Of a stretch of 64,000 bases of DNA, positions 1 to 9,094 are shown in pieces (position 1 is the stretch's first letter; every line of letters starts with the position of its first letter). The translations under genes and the position numbers were made by a program. Source of the stretch: JAITVM01 sp031551135 (GTDB lineage Bacteria; Bacillota; Clostridia; Lachnospirales; JAITVM01); NCBI GenBank assembly GCA_031551135.1, contig JAVBOA010000025.1:40986-104985 (forward strand), written 5' to 3'. Below the pieces are notes generated by a model. That model was not told the DNA's origin. It worked only from the letters and a program-made list of their open reading frames with translations, and searched no databases.

Positions 1-1192
1 GCTTTGTTGTTGAATATAATAAAAGCGAGCCAAAACCGGAGGTATTTTTGCAATTTATAAAAGTATTTGACCTTACGATAAAAGAATCAGGCCATTCGGT
101 AACAGAAATAATCGCCTCTGATAATTGCTTAAACGAAATTTTTACAAATAAAGAATTTTCGATTAAGAGATTATCGAGTGTGTTAAATCTAATAATATTC
201 GGCACTGTTATAAAATTAAACTCACAGTTTTTGATAACAAGGTCGGTACATTCAACAAGCACCATTATTTCGCTGGAGATATTTTTAAATGTACAATTTT
301 CGAAAGTAACGGAATTGCAATCGCTGATTACAAGCGGAGTAATTCGCAATCTATCGAATTCGCAGTTTACAAAACGCACTTCATGACAGTTCTCAACGAT
401 AATTTGCAGATCCTCGTTTGCCAAAATATAATTTTCAAAAATTGCGGTTTCGCTTGTTAGTGAAATAGATTTTTTCGCTTTTTTCTCGATTTCTTGGTCG
501 AAACTAATCGGCAGTGACGCAAAAATATCTTTCGGCTCCTCGATATGCTCGTCGTATCTTATAAGCGAAGTAAAAGAAAGTTTTTTGTCGGGGTCGGCAA
601 CGCCATAAATCAGACTGTCGTTAAAAGAGATAGTTCCTGCGTAATATTCTGTTATATAGCAGATAAAATTTTTCAATAAATTATTCGGGTTATCAACCAT
701 ATCTAAAATAATTCGTTCATTTTGTTCCAAAATACTCTTTGCGATTGAAATGCAGTTTTCAACAGTTTGTAAATCTAATTTCAAAACAAGCGCGATTTCG
801 GAAACCAGCTCTGTTTGCATTTCGTCCTGATTATCAGCCATCCCCAATAAAATCAGCATATCCACAATAAGCGAATATTTTAAATCCGAATCGGAAAAGT
901 TTTTCGCCAAATTAGGCACAAAATCTTGATCGATTTCAACGGCTTTTTTATAAAAATCAATCAATTGATTATTGTTGTCGATTCCGATTAAAATTCGTTT
1001 CAAAAAGCTTTGCTGTGTGTAATTGACATTATTATTGATATTTGTGAGAATACAAAGCAGGCAAATATACATTTCCTGAATATTAATATCATAATTTAAA
1101 AGAGGATGACGTTTTATCGGATAAACATTGATTTCCTCATTTTTTAAATTGCGGATTAAATTATTAGATACTTTTTCAAAAGATTGTTCCAA
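1..1192 (-). CDS. TerB-like plus beta-helix protein (partial, runs off the window)
   Basis: One uninterrupted frame of about 397 codons is open from a TTG at 1192 to the left edge, so the C-terminus is missing. An AAAGG ribosome site lies about 10 bases upstream of the TTG. Roughly residues 25-160 are predicted helical and look TerB-like (hydrophobic helices with spaced acidic residues). From about residue 250 there are repeated short strands with N-C pairs such as ENCTF, KNCEF and ISDCN, typical of a right-handed parallel beta-helix. It starts 15 bases after the stop of the dynamin-like GTPase, so the two are probably co-transcribed and may act together at a membrane. The function is unknown; the fold assignment is by eye. 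Confidence 0.7.
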   Translation of the reverse strand, partial: MEQSFEKVSNNLIRNLKNEEINVYPIKRHPLLNYDINIQEMYICLLCILTNINNNVNYTQQSFLKRILIGIDNNNQLIDFYKKAVEIDQDFVPNLAKNFSDSDLKYSLIVDMLILLGMADNQDEMQTELVSEIALVLKLDLQTVENCISIAKSILEQNERIILDMVDNPNNLLKNFICYITEYYAGTISFNDSLIYGVADPDKKLSFTSLIRYDEHIEEPKDIFASLPISFDQEIEKKAKKSISLTSETAIFENYILANEDLQIIVENCHEVRFVNCEFDRLRITPLVISDCNSVTFENCTFKNISSEIMVLVECTDLVIKNCEFNFITVPNIIRFNTLDNLLIENSLFVKISFKQLSEAIISVTEWPDSFIVRSNTFINCKNTSGFGSLLLYSTTK

Positions 1193-1207
1193 AAAAATCA
1201 AACCTTT

Positions 1208-2734
1208 CTAATTTAATATTTCGTTATATTGTTGGATATCAGAAAACTTTGCGGATATTTCAAGTTCTTCATAGAATGAATTAATTTTTTGTTTGCATAA
1301 AAAAGAATAATTTATATTTGAAAAATAAAAATTTTCATGATTTTCTTGGATATCAAGAAATTCTGTAATTAAATTATTAAATTCAAATACACGTTTGTTA
1401 AAAATTTCGGTAAACAATAAATCACCGCTGTTTTTAATAAAATTCGTAATTTTCCGGTTTACTTCAAAATTTCGGTTTACCAGCGAAGTATCATTATAAG
1501 AATATACTTTTGTCAGAAAATCCTTTGTGTTGTTTGTAATATACTCGTCAAAATTATCCGGAAACTCTATTTCATATTTCAGCGCAATTTCACGCAAATT
1601 TAAAAATAGTTTTATTCGCAATGCGTTTAATTTATTTATCAAAGATTTTAAATCCATGATATTTTCTTTAATTTCGTCGGTCAAAATTAAAATCGAATCA
1701 ATCGCGTGCGCATCATCGATAAAAGTCACAGCGTGGTTCAGGCGGAAAAGACGGCGGCTTTCGTCAACGATTAATTTATTGTAATAAGCCAAAATATTAT
1801 CAAAAAAATCGTTAAATCCGTCCAATATTCTGTTTGGTTCTTTTTTTGTGTTGATTTCTTTTAGGAAATTGATTATCTTTAGTTTGTCAAATTTGTTTGG
1901 CATTCGTTTACTGAAAGTAAAAATGTCCAAATACGAGATAGCACGTGATTCCAGAGTTGTTTTTATTTGTTCGATAACTTTTTGCAAATCATTTTCGGTG
2001 AGTTTATCGGCTTTATTGATTACGATAATTTTCGGGATTCCTTTTTTTATATTTTGCAGTATTTCCAAATCATCATCGGTTATTGTCCCGACATCAGCGG
2101 GAACGAACCAAAGGATATAATCGCTGGAATTGTAATAAAACATGGATTTTGCTTCATCACTCTCATCAAAATCATTGATATTGGATTTTGAATAGCCCGG
2201 AGTATCCAAAAAAGATATATTTTCAAATTCAAATTTTTGGGTCTCGACGATTACATTTTTGATAAGATGATTTATTTTTATATATTCAGGGTCTTCCTCA
2301 TAACCGTGTGCAATATTTTTAAGCTCGTTGTAATTTATACGGTATTTGTTTTGATAATTGTTGGTTATAAAAATATCAGTATCGTCCGATTTCAGAAGAT
2401 ATGTCGGCACAGCGGTTGTTGGGCTGATACTTTCGGGAAGCATATTTACATTTAAAATCGAGTTTATAAAGCTGGACTTTCCGCTGCTGAAAGAGCCGCC
2501 CAGCGAGACGATTCGTTTTTCGAAAAGCTGTCTGAAAATTAGTTTATCGATAAAAACACGAATGTTTTCTTTCAGATTAAAATGCAAAAGTGGAAAGTTT
2601 GGCGGTGTTTTTTGAGATATAAGTCCGAAGATTTCCTTAAATACAATATTGTCGATTATATTTTTTTCTTCAACATAGTTGTCGTATTTAGAATCATCTA
2701 TCAAAATCCTAATCAAGTCTAAATGATTTGACAT
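1208..2734 (-). CDS. Dynamin-like GTPase
   Basis: 508 residues, starting at the ATG at 2734 behind a GGGGG ribosome site. An earlier in-frame ATG at 2773 has no such site. The P-loop GGSFSSGKSS lies at residues 79-88, the G3 motif DTPGYSKS near residue 178 and the G4 motif NKAD near residue 240. The rest is long, helical and lysine/glutamate-rich, as in bacterial dynamin-like proteins that bind or remodel membranes. No clear transmembrane segment is visible. It is the first gene of a probable two-gene operon with the downstream beta-helix protein. The GTPase class is firm; a membrane-remodelling role is inferred from the family. Confidence 0.82.
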   Translation of the reverse strand: MSNHLDLIRILIDDSKYDNYVEEKNIIDNIVFKEIFGLISQKTPPNFPLLHFNLKENIRVFIDKLIFRQLFEKRIVSLGGSFSSGKSSFINSILNVNMLPESISPTTAVPTYLLKSDDTDIFITNNYQNKYRINYNELKNIAHGYEEDPEYIKINHLIKNVIVETQKFEFENISFLDTPGYSKSNINDFDESDEAKSMFYYNSSDYILWFVPADVGTITDDDLEILQNIKKGIPKIIVINKADKLTENDLQKVIEQIKTTLESRAISYLDIFTFSKRMPNKFDKLKIINFLKEINTKKEPNRILDGFNDFFDNILAYYNKLIVDESRRLFRLNHAVTFIDDAHAIDSILILTDEIKENIMDLKSLINKLNALRIKLFLNLREIALKYEIEFPDNFDEYITNNTKDFLTKVYSYNDTSLVNRNFEVNRKITNFIKNSGDLLFTEIFNKRVFEFNNLITEFLDIQENHENFYFSNINYSFLCKQKINSFYEELEISAKFSDIQQYNEILN

Positions 2735-2964
2735 CTTTAATCCCCCCAATAATTCTGCGTGTATGGGATTCACGCTATAATTATATTTCTTTACTACATT
2801 ATAACAGTTTTCTTAAAAAAACGTATTAAAATTTTAAAAAATTATAAAATCTTTTAACATTTGTAGAAAATTGAGAATATAGCGGTTTGAATTTTGCCGA
2901 CTATACTATTTCTCTCCTTTACATTGAAAAAATTTAAATTCTGATAAAAATAAAATTCGATTAA

Positions 2965-3075
2965 TACTAATTCCCATTTAATTTGTAGAAAAAAATTTTC
3001 ACAGCGAAGCGTTTCGCGCAACGCTCCAAGCGCGAAATGAAATATTTTTTTCTATTCTTTAGAAGGGAAATAGTA
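2965..3075 (-). repeat. MITE-like hairpin repeat, full copy A
   Basis: 111-bp copy in reverse orientation relative to most others. The ends are TACTAATTCCC and an imperfect GGGAAATAGTA, with an internal GCGCGAAA-type stem. It lies between the dynamin-like gene and the divergent acetyltransferase gene, in an intergenic stretch (2735-3140) that otherwise shows only a partial repeat end near 2905-2920. Confidence 0.8.
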
Positions 3076-3140
3076 TAATCTATGTTATAAAATATGATAC
3101 AATGTACAAAAGAAAATCAAATTCTTTATTGGAGGGAAAA

Positions 3141-3686
3141 ATGAAAAAAATTTATAAAACAAAAAGGCTTGTTATGAAATTGCCTGAGTTGTCGGACGCA
3201 AAGGCGATTTTGGATTATTTTCTGCGAAACCGTGAATTTTTGGCTAAATTTGAACCCGTTAGAGATAAAGATTTTTACACTTTAAGGTCTTTTGAGGATA
3301 TGATTAATCTCGACAAAATTTTATATGATAATTGTCAGGCTTTAAAATATTGGATTTATAAAAACGACAAAGTTATCGGAAGCGTAGGGCTTAATAATAT
3401 TATTTGGGGAGTTTTTTTAAACGGATATATTGGCTACAGGCTAGATAAAGACGAAATAAATAAAGGATATATGACTGAAGCGCTCCAAAAATTAATCGAA
3501 ATTGCATTTGATGATTTGCGGCTGCACCGCTTGGAAGCAAATATTATGCCGCGAAACAAAGCATCGCTATCGGTTGTTAAAAAAGCCGGCTTCGAGTTTG
3601 AGGGAATAGCGAAAGAATATTTAAAAATAAACGGGATTTGGGAAGACCATGTTCATATGGTTTTATTAAATAAAAAGCTTTTGTAA
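3141..3686 (+). CDS. GNAT family N-acetyltransferase (RimJ/RimL type)
   Basis: 181 residues from the ATG at 3141, which follows GGAGGG by four bases. An upstream in-frame ATG at 3102 has no ribosome site. The sequence has the RimJ/RimL layout: an N-terminal strand with TKRLVMKLPE, a central IGSVGLNNI region, an acetyl-CoA binding region around YRLDKDEINKGYMTEAL, then LHRLEANIMPRNKASLSV and KAGFEFEG near the C-terminus. Such enzymes acetylate N-terminal amines of ribosomal proteins or small molecules. The substrate cannot be told. The next gene follows after about 37 bases, so the two may share a transcript. Confidence 0.85.
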   Translation: MKKIYKTKRLVMKLPELSDAKAILDYFLRNREFLAKFEPVRDKDFYTLRSFEDMINLDKILYDNCQALKYWIYKNDKVIGSVGLNNIIWGVFLNGYIGYRLDKDEINKGYMTEALQKLIEIAFDDLRLHRLEANIMPRNKASLSVVKKAGFEFEGIAKEYLKINGIWEDHVHMVLLNKKLL

Positions 3687-3723
3687 AATATATAAAAAAT
3701 TTTTTTTGAAAGATGATGATAAT

Positions 3724-4329
3724 TTGAAACGCATTTATTTGACCAGACACGGAGAAACGGTATTTAATGTAGAAAATAGATTTCAGGGTCAGAAAGATTC
3801 GCCTTTGACCGAAAAAGGAATAGGGCAGGCAAAAAAACTCGGCAAATCCTTGGAAGCTATAGAATTTGATTTGGTTTATTCTTCACCGCTTGGGCGCGCG
3901 TGCGAGTCCTGCAAATATATTTTGGGCGAAAAGAAAAACGAAATCATAAAAGATGACCGCCTAATGGAAATAAAGCTGGATGAATGGTCGGGAAAGCCTA
4001 AAGAAGTTCTGCAAAGGGATTATTCCGAACAACTTACATATTTTTGGGAAAAGCCGAAAAATTTCGACCTTGTAGGCTGCGAAACATTTCAGCAGCTTTG
4101 CGATAGGACACACGAATTTATTTCAGATATTTTGAAACAGGAATTCCAAAATCTTTTAATTGTATCGCATGGCGTTGTTATAAAATCGATTTTAATGCTT
4201 TGGGACGGCAGAGATTTTGATAATTTCTGGACAGGCGAATTTATTAGGTCTACTTCGCTTTCTGTAATTGAATTCGACGAAAAACTAAACGGAAAAATTA
4301 TGTTAAATGCAGATATGAAACATCTGTAA
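3724..4329 (+). CDS. Histidine phosphatase family protein (phosphoglycerate mutase-like)
   Basis: About 201 residues. The catalytic motif LTRHGET sits at the N-terminus and the second catalytic histidine is in VSHGVVIKS near residue 150. The PLTEKGIGQAKKLG and VYSSPLGRACES segments are standard for the family, which includes cobalamin-pathway phosphatases (CobC) and broad-specificity sugar phosphatases. The best start is TTG at 3724, preceded by AAAGATGATGATAAT. A TTG at 3706 is also in frame. No cobalamin genes are nearby, so the substrate is open. Confidence 0.82.
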   Translation: MKRIYLTRHGETVFNVENRFQGQKDSPLTEKGIGQAKKLGKSLEAIEFDLVYSSPLGRACESCKYILGEKKNEIIKDDRLMEIKLDEWSGKPKEVLQRDYSEQLTYFWEKPKNFDLVGCETFQQLCDRTHEFISDILKQEFQNLLIVSHGVVIKSILMLWDGRDFDNFWTGEFIRSTSLSVIEFDEKLNGKIMLNADMKHL

Positions 4330-4396
4330 TTATTATATAAAAGATTATAATAAATCCCTTTGAATTCAGCTTAATTACTAATAAAAACATACTTGC

Positions 4397-4425
4397 TTGA
4401 CATAGAGTTTAAAAAGTAATAAAAT
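4397..4425 (+). promoter_or_regulatory. Sigma-A type promoter for the rny leader
   Basis: TTGACA (4397-4402), a 17-base spacer and TAAAAT (4420-4425). It is the best promoter match in the region and would start a transcript of about 360 bases ahead of rny. Confidence 0.65.
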
Positions 4426-4789
4426 TGAAAAGAATTTATTTATAATATATGTACAATGGCGTTTTTTGGAGTTTATACCGAAAAATATGTTTTATAAGCA
4501 ATCGAAATCTTGCTATATAAGATAGTTTTTTCTATATAGGTCGCGCTATGATTTACGATACAAAATCATTTGTGCACGCCTATAAACAGCGGAAAATATT
4601 TGCGGATAATTAAATTGTAATGTTTATCGACTAACATATATGCGAATTTTGCTGAAAAGCAATTTGTTTTCCCTAATTATGCAAAAATTGCTTCTTAAAA
4701 GCAAGGTTGTCTTTGGCACTAAAAGAAAAGTCTTTTTTGAGACTTGCATATATTAAATAATTTTTGTACTTTGAAAAATAAATAAGGAG
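4426..4789 (+). ncRNA. Long structured 5' leader of rny (function unknown)
   Basis: The 460-base gap before rny holds a promoter and then structured sequence without a convincing ORF. Visible stems are GTTTATA...TATAAGC (about 4470-4500), CTATATA...TATATAG (about 4513-4538) and a larger imperfect hairpin with outer arms TATAGG/CCTATA and inner arms ATGATTT/AAATCAT (about 4535-4585). An AAGTCT/AGACTT hairpin lies near 4728-4746 without a clear U-run. I do not recognise a known riboswitch or 6S RNA. It could be a regulatory leader or a separate small RNA. Confidence 0.35.
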
Positions 4790-6376
4790 GTGTTTGAAAT
4801 ATTTTTATTAAACGTGAAATTGATTCCTTTTAATGAATTTTTAATAATAGCTTTGATTTTAGGATTTATTTTCGGACTGATATGTCTTTTCGTTGGTTTT
4901 CTGATAAGAAAGAAAATAGCGGAGTCTAAAATAGGCAGCGCTGAGGCGGAAGCCGCAAATATTGTCAGTATGGCAGAAAAAAATTCCGAAGCAAAGAAAA
5001 AAGAAATCTTGCTCGAAGCTAAAGAAGAATCATTAAAATTAAAAAATGATGTTGAAAAAGATTTGAAAGAACGGCGAACAGAGCTTCAAAGGCTGGAACG
5101 CAGACTTTTGCAAAAAGAAGAGGCTCTTGACCGAAAATCAGATTCTTATGAGAAAAAAGAAGATCAGCTTAACAAAAAAACTGCTGAAATCGACGTTCTG
5201 AAAGAAACCCTTAATCAAAAGTTTTTGGAACAAGCCTCTGAGCTGGAAAGAATTTCCGGATTTAGCAAAGATCAAGCTAAAGACTATTTGCTTGCATCTA
5301 TCGAAGATGAAGTCAAGCTGGAATCAGCTAAATTAATTAAAGATATTGAAGGTAAAGCCAAACAAGAGGCAGAAAAACGTGCTAGGGAAATCATTGTAAA
5401 CGCAATTCAAAGATGTGCGGTTGACCATGTTACGGAAACTACTGTTTCGGTGGTAACGTTGCCTAATGATGAAATGAAAGGCAGAATTATTGGCCGTGAA
5501 GGTAGAAATATAAGAACAATAGAGGCGCTGACCGGTATTGAGCTGATTATTGATGATACGCCGGAGGCTGTTGTTCTGTCTGGGTTTGACCCTATGCGCA
5601 GAGAGATTGCCAGAATAGCACTGGAAAAGCTTATTGCCGACGGCAGGGTGCATCCGGCGCGTATTGAGGAAATGGTTGAAAAAGCAAAAAAAGATGTTGA
5701 GGCTTTGATTCGTGAAGATGGTGAATCAGCTGTATTTGAAGTTGGTGTGCACGGACTTCATCCCGAACTTATTCGTTTAATAGGTAAGATGAGATTTAGG
5801 ACTAGCTATGGACAAAATATTTTGAAACATTCAATAGAGGTAGCGCATTTGTCCGGACTGATTGCATCCGAGTTGGGAGTTGACCCGCTTATTGCAAAAC
5901 GCGCCGGTTTATTACATGATATAGGAAAATCTGTCGACCACGATATGGAGGGCAGCCACGTTAGCATAGGAGTTTCGCTATTGAAGAAATATCGTGAGTC
6001 AGATATTGTTATAAATGCTGTTGAGGCACATCATGGCGACGTTGAACCTACAAATATATTTTCAATTATCGTTCAGGCAGCAGATGCTATTTCTGCCGCA
6101 AGACCAGGTTCGCGGCGCGAAACACTCGAAACTTATATTAAACGTTTGCAAAAATTAGAAGGTATTGCGGATAGCTTTAAGGGCGTAGAAAAATCCTTTG
6201 CTATTCAGGCAGGAAGAGAGCTTCGGATAATAATTATTCCGGAAGAAGTCGACGATTCGTCACTGGTTTTATTAGCAAGAGATATCGCAAAACGAATCGA
6301 AGCAGAGCTTGAATATCCCGGCCAAATTAAAGTTAGTTTGATTAGAGAAACAAGAGCGATTGAATACGCAAAATAA
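4790..6376 (+). CDS. rny: Ribonuclease Y
   Basis: About 525 residues, the usual length for RNase Y, the membrane-anchored endoribonuclease that starts mRNA decay in Firmicutes. In order: an N-terminal transmembrane helix (about residues 15-40), a long charged coiled coil (about 45-200), a KH domain with IGREGRNIRTIEALTG, and an HD domain with LLHDIGKSVDHD. The GTG at 4790 overlaps the ribosome site AGGAGG (4785-4790), so it is a poor start. An in-frame ATA at 4799 is six bases after GAGGTG and is positioned like a true start (see findings). A strong terminator follows at 6382. Confidence 0.95.
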   Translation: MFEIFLLNVKLIPFNEFLIIALILGFIFGLICLFVGFLIRKKIAESKIGSAEAEAANIVSMAEKNSEAKKKEILLEAKEESLKLKNDVEKDLKERRTELQRLERRLLQKEEALDRKSDSYEKKEDQLNKKTAEIDVLKETLNQKFLEQASELERISGFSKDQAKDYLLASIEDEVKLESAKLIKDIEGKAKQEAEKRAREIIVNAIQRCAVDHVTETTVSVVTLPNDEMKGRIIGREGRNIRTIEALTGIELIIDDTPEAVVLSGFDPMRREIARIALEKLIADGRVHPARIEEMVEKAKKDVEALIREDGESAVFEVGVHGLHPELIRLIGKMRFRTSYGQNILKHSIEVAHLSGLIASELGVDPLIAKRAGLLHDIGKSVDHDMEGSHVSIGVSLLKKYRESDIVINAVEAHHGDVEPTNIFSIIVQAADAISAARPGSRRETLETYIKRLQKLEGIADSFKGVEKSFAIQAGRELRIIIIPEEVDDSSLVLLARDIAKRIEAELEYPGQIKVSLIRETRAIEYAK

Positions 6377-6381
6377 ATTTA

Positions 6382-6411
6382 AATCTCTTGCCTTTTGGCA
6401 GGAGATTTTTT
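6382..6411 (+). terminator. Rho-independent terminator of rny
   Basis: Arms AATCTCTTGCC and GGCAGGAGATT with a TTTT loop, followed by a T-run, starting six bases after the rny stop. Confidence 0.88.
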
Positions 6412-6423
6412 AGTCGCCTATTA

Positions 6424-6535
6424 TACTATTTTCAATATTAAGGATAGAAAAAAATATTTCATTTCGCGCTTGAAGCATTGCGCGAAACGCTCCGCTGTGA
6501 AAAATTTTTTTCTACTTATCTAAATGAAAATAGTA
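6424..6535 (+). repeat. MITE-like hairpin repeat, full copy B
   Basis: 112-bp copy with ends TACTATTTTCA and TGAAAATAGTA, AGAAAAAAAT/ATTTTTTTCT inner arms and a central TTTCGCGC...GCGCGAAA stem. It lies between the rny terminator and lysA. Confidence 0.88.
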
Positions 6536-6574
6536 TTAGTATAGATTCGCAAAAAATTCTTGAAGAGGTGTTTT

Positions 6575-7801
6575 ATGCAGGAGCTTTTTTTAAATGATGA
6601 ACAGATTTTTGAGCTTATAGAAAGATACGGCTCTCCGCTTTATGTATATGATGAAAATATTTTGCGCGAGAGATGCCGGGAAATGAAAAATTTAGTTACC
6701 GAATTTAATTTTGAAGTAAGTTATTCGATTAAAGCAAATACAAATTCCGAAATCTTGAAAATTGTAAAAGGCGAAGGAATTAATGCGGACGCTTTTTCAC
6801 GCGGGGAAATGTTTGTATTAAGAAATTCCGGTTATAAATCCGACGAAATTTATTATGTTTCGAATAATGCGTCGATTTCAGATTTTCAATATGCTATCGA
6901 TAACAAAATTTCCATCAGCTGTGACGCTGTCTCACAAATAGAGACTTATGGAAAGCTGAATCCGGGCGGAGAAGTCTCGATTAGAATAAACCCGGGCAGG
7001 GGATTCGGCCATAGCGAAAAAGTAGTTACCGCGGGTGAAAAAACAAAATTCGGAATCGCTGAGGAATTTATTCCGGAAGCATTAGAAATTATAAAAAAAT
7101 ATAATTTAAAATTAATCGGGATAAATCAGCATTTAGGTTCGCTTTTTTTGAATTATAAAGAATATGTAGAAGGCGCAAAGGCGATTCTGGAAATCGCAAA
7201 ACAATTTCCGGGGCTTAGATTTATCGACCTCGGCGGCGGCTTCGGCGTGCCGTACAAGCCGGGAGAGAACCGCTTGGATATGCAGACTTTATCTCGTGAA
7301 TTGCAGGACGTTCTGCGTGAATTTATTGCAGGATATGATAATAAAGATGTTTTGTTCAGGTCGGAGCCGGGGCGCTATCTTGTTGCAGAATGCGGCGTTT
7401 TATTGGGAACAGTTAATTGTGTTAAACAAAATTATAAAAATAAATATATTGGAACGGATATCGGATTTAATGTTTTAATACGTCCGGTTATGTACGGCTC
7501 GCATCATGAAGTTTATATTGCAAAACGAAATAAAAATGCATCAGAAGAAAAGGAAATCGTGTCGATTGTCGGAGATATCTGCGAAAGCGGAGATATTGTG
7601 GCAAAAGACCGCTTGCTTCCTGTTATTGATGAGGGCGATATTGTGCTTGTGCAAACCGCCGGAGCGTATGGTTTTTCTATGTCGTCGAATTACAACAGCA
7701 GGTTAAGACCGGCGGAAGTTTTGATTAAACCGAATGGGCAAGATGTTTTGATTAGACGCAGAGATAAATTGGAAGATTTGATTAAAAACACAAGTTTGTA
7801 A
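6575..7801 (+). CDS. lysA: Diaminopimelate decarboxylase
   Basis: 408 residues. This PLP enzyme decarboxylates meso-diaminopimelate to lysine, the last step of lysine synthesis, in the cytoplasm. The PLP lysine is K53 in YSIKANTN. The glycine-rich phosphate-binding loop is DLGGGFGVPY, and CESGD, which carries substrate-binding residues across the dimer, is present near residue 335. The start is the ATG at 6575 behind GAGGTG; an ATG at 6560 lacks a ribosome site. It stands alone between the repeat copy B and a bidirectional terminator. No lysine riboswitch is visible upstream. Confidence 0.93.
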   Translation: MQELFLNDEQIFELIERYGSPLYVYDENILRERCREMKNLVTEFNFEVSYSIKANTNSEILKIVKGEGINADAFSRGEMFVLRNSGYKSDEIYYVSNNASISDFQYAIDNKISISCDAVSQIETYGKLNPGGEVSIRINPGRGFGHSEKVVTAGEKTKFGIAEEFIPEALEIIKKYNLKLIGINQHLGSLFLNYKEYVEGAKAILEIAKQFPGLRFIDLGGGFGVPYKPGENRLDMQTLSRELQDVLREFIAGYDNKDVLFRSEPGRYLVAECGVLLGTVNCVKQNYKNKYIGTDIGFNVLIRPVMYGSHHEVYIAKRNKNASEEKEIVSIVGDICESGDIVAKDRLLPVIDEGDIVLVQTAGAYGFSMSSNYNSRLRPAEVLIKPNGQDVLIRRRDKLEDLIKNTSL

Positions 7802-7840
7802 AAAAAACTCTCTGACCGGATTTGGCCAGAGAGTTTTTTT
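7801..7840. terminator. Bidirectional terminator between lysA and the convergent gene
   Basis: Arms AACTCTCTGACC and GGCCAGAGAGTT, flanked by an A-run and a T-run, between two convergent genes. Confidence 0.85.
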
Positions 7841-9011
7841 AATCCTTGTCTATAGGTAAAATTATACAATTTTTAAATGTATATCCAAGATTTTCATAGA
7901 ATCTTTGATTTTCATAAGAGTTAAAAGTACTGTCGATAAATGAAATTTTTTCGCCTTTAGTGGATGAATTTACTTTTCCAAACAGCAATCCGTAGCCTTC
8001 TTTGATTCTGGGATTATCGCTGTTAAAGGTACATTGTTCGATTTTGATATTCTTCACACTATCCAGAATATTAATTTTTTCGCTGAGTGCTAAAGTATTC
8101 AAAGAGATTCCCCAGCATCGGAAAAGTTCGATAGTATCATAAGTAGCTTTTCCATTGATTGTGTTAGCCAAAATTCCGATAGTAGCGACACTTCTGCCGG
8201 AACCTGCTAAATCCATTCTCGGTGTGATATTGGCATTAAATATGCAGACATTTTTAAATTCAGCTTTATTTGCAACTGTTCGAATTAAACCGTCGGCAAA
8301 TTCCCTTCCATCTATTGATAATTTATTAACAAATAACGAGTCTATAATCAAATCTCCTGTATTTATTGCTAAAAGTGAATGACCTTCGGATAAATGGCAG
8401 TTTTTAATTTCTACATTCTTTAAATTCAAATAATTAATCGATTGTGCAAATAGGCTGTTAAGATTTTTAGAATCTATATTTACAAATGATAAATTTTGGA
8501 TGGATAAATTGTTACAATGAATACCAAATAAATATTTGGATTCATCATATCCTTCCATTCTGCCACTCAAATATTCATTCATTGTATCTGGTACATAAAT
8601 CCAATAAGATTTTACCGGCTTACCTTTGATATTTTCAAAATTATTGATATTATAAAAACCGTTAAATTCTGCTGCATCACTGAAAGTGCTTAAGTCGCGC
8701 TGCTCTTTTAATTGCATTAATCTGTCATTACTCCATTTATTTAGTCCTTTTATTGTGCCGTTAAATGAAGTATAAAGCGGAGTGAATACTTTTCCGTCGA
8801 AATCGAGTCTGCCTGCAATAACTATATTTAATGGATTTGTATAATTTGAAGGCTTGGCATTAAATTCCTTTGCAAAAGAATTCCATTCATCAGCAGTTTT
8901 TATTGTTATTTTTTTACTGTCATTACTAGAATTACGTGAGAAAGCTTCGATATATGATAAAAATAATAGTATAAATAATGCGGCTATACATATTTTCAAT
9001 ACCAGTTCCAT
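7839..9011 (-). CDS. Exported protein with GLUG/beta-helix-like repeats, unknown function
   Basis: 390 residues with one hydrophobic segment at residues 3-20 that is a signal peptide or membrane anchor. Residues 35-90 (IKTADEWNSFAKEFN ... FNGTIKGL) resemble the opening of Firmicute surface proteins with GLUG-type beta-solenoids. Residues 165-380 contain repeated strands such as LSIQNLSFVNI and LNLKNVEIKNC that suggest a beta-helix. The start is the ATG at 9011 behind AAAGG. It is most likely anchored at the outer face of the membrane. Its binding partner is unknown and no homologue is recognised with confidence. Confidence 0.6.
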   Translation of the reverse strand: MELVLKICIAALFILLFLSYIEAFSRNSSNDSKKITIKTADEWNSFAKEFNAKPSNYTNPLNIVIAGRLDFDGKVFTPLYTSFNGTIKGLNKWSNDRLMQLKEQRDLSTFSDAAEFNGFYNINNFENIKGKPVKSYWIYVPDTMNEYLSGRMEGYDESKYLFGIHCNNLSIQNLSFVNIDSKNLNSLFAQSINYLNLKNVEIKNCHLSEGHSLLAINTGDLIIDSLFVNKLSIDGREFADGLIRTVANKAEFKNVCIFNANITPRMDLAGSGRSVATIGILANTINGKATYDTIELFRCWGISLNTLALSEKINILDSVKNIKIEQCTFNSDNPRIKEGYGLLFGKVNSSTKGEKISFIDSTFNSYENQRFYENLGYTFKNCIILPIDKD

Positions 9012-9038
9012 CAGAAAATTCCTTTCTTTATTCTAATC

Positions 9039-9079
9039 AAAAAGGTTCTTTCCTTTTTTTATTTGCGAAAGAACCTTTT
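9039..9079 (-). terminator. Rho-independent terminator for the 9095-10192 gene
   Basis: Arms AAAAGGTTCTTTC and GAAAGAACCTTTT, 13 bp each, just downstream of the minus-strand stop at 9095. Confidence 0.82.
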
Positions 9080-9094
9080 ACGACAATAAAAATT

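Noticed and set aside
48..386. 112-codon plus-strand frame at the left edge
   Set aside because: It lies antisense to the long uninterrupted minus-strand beta-helix gene and has no family features.
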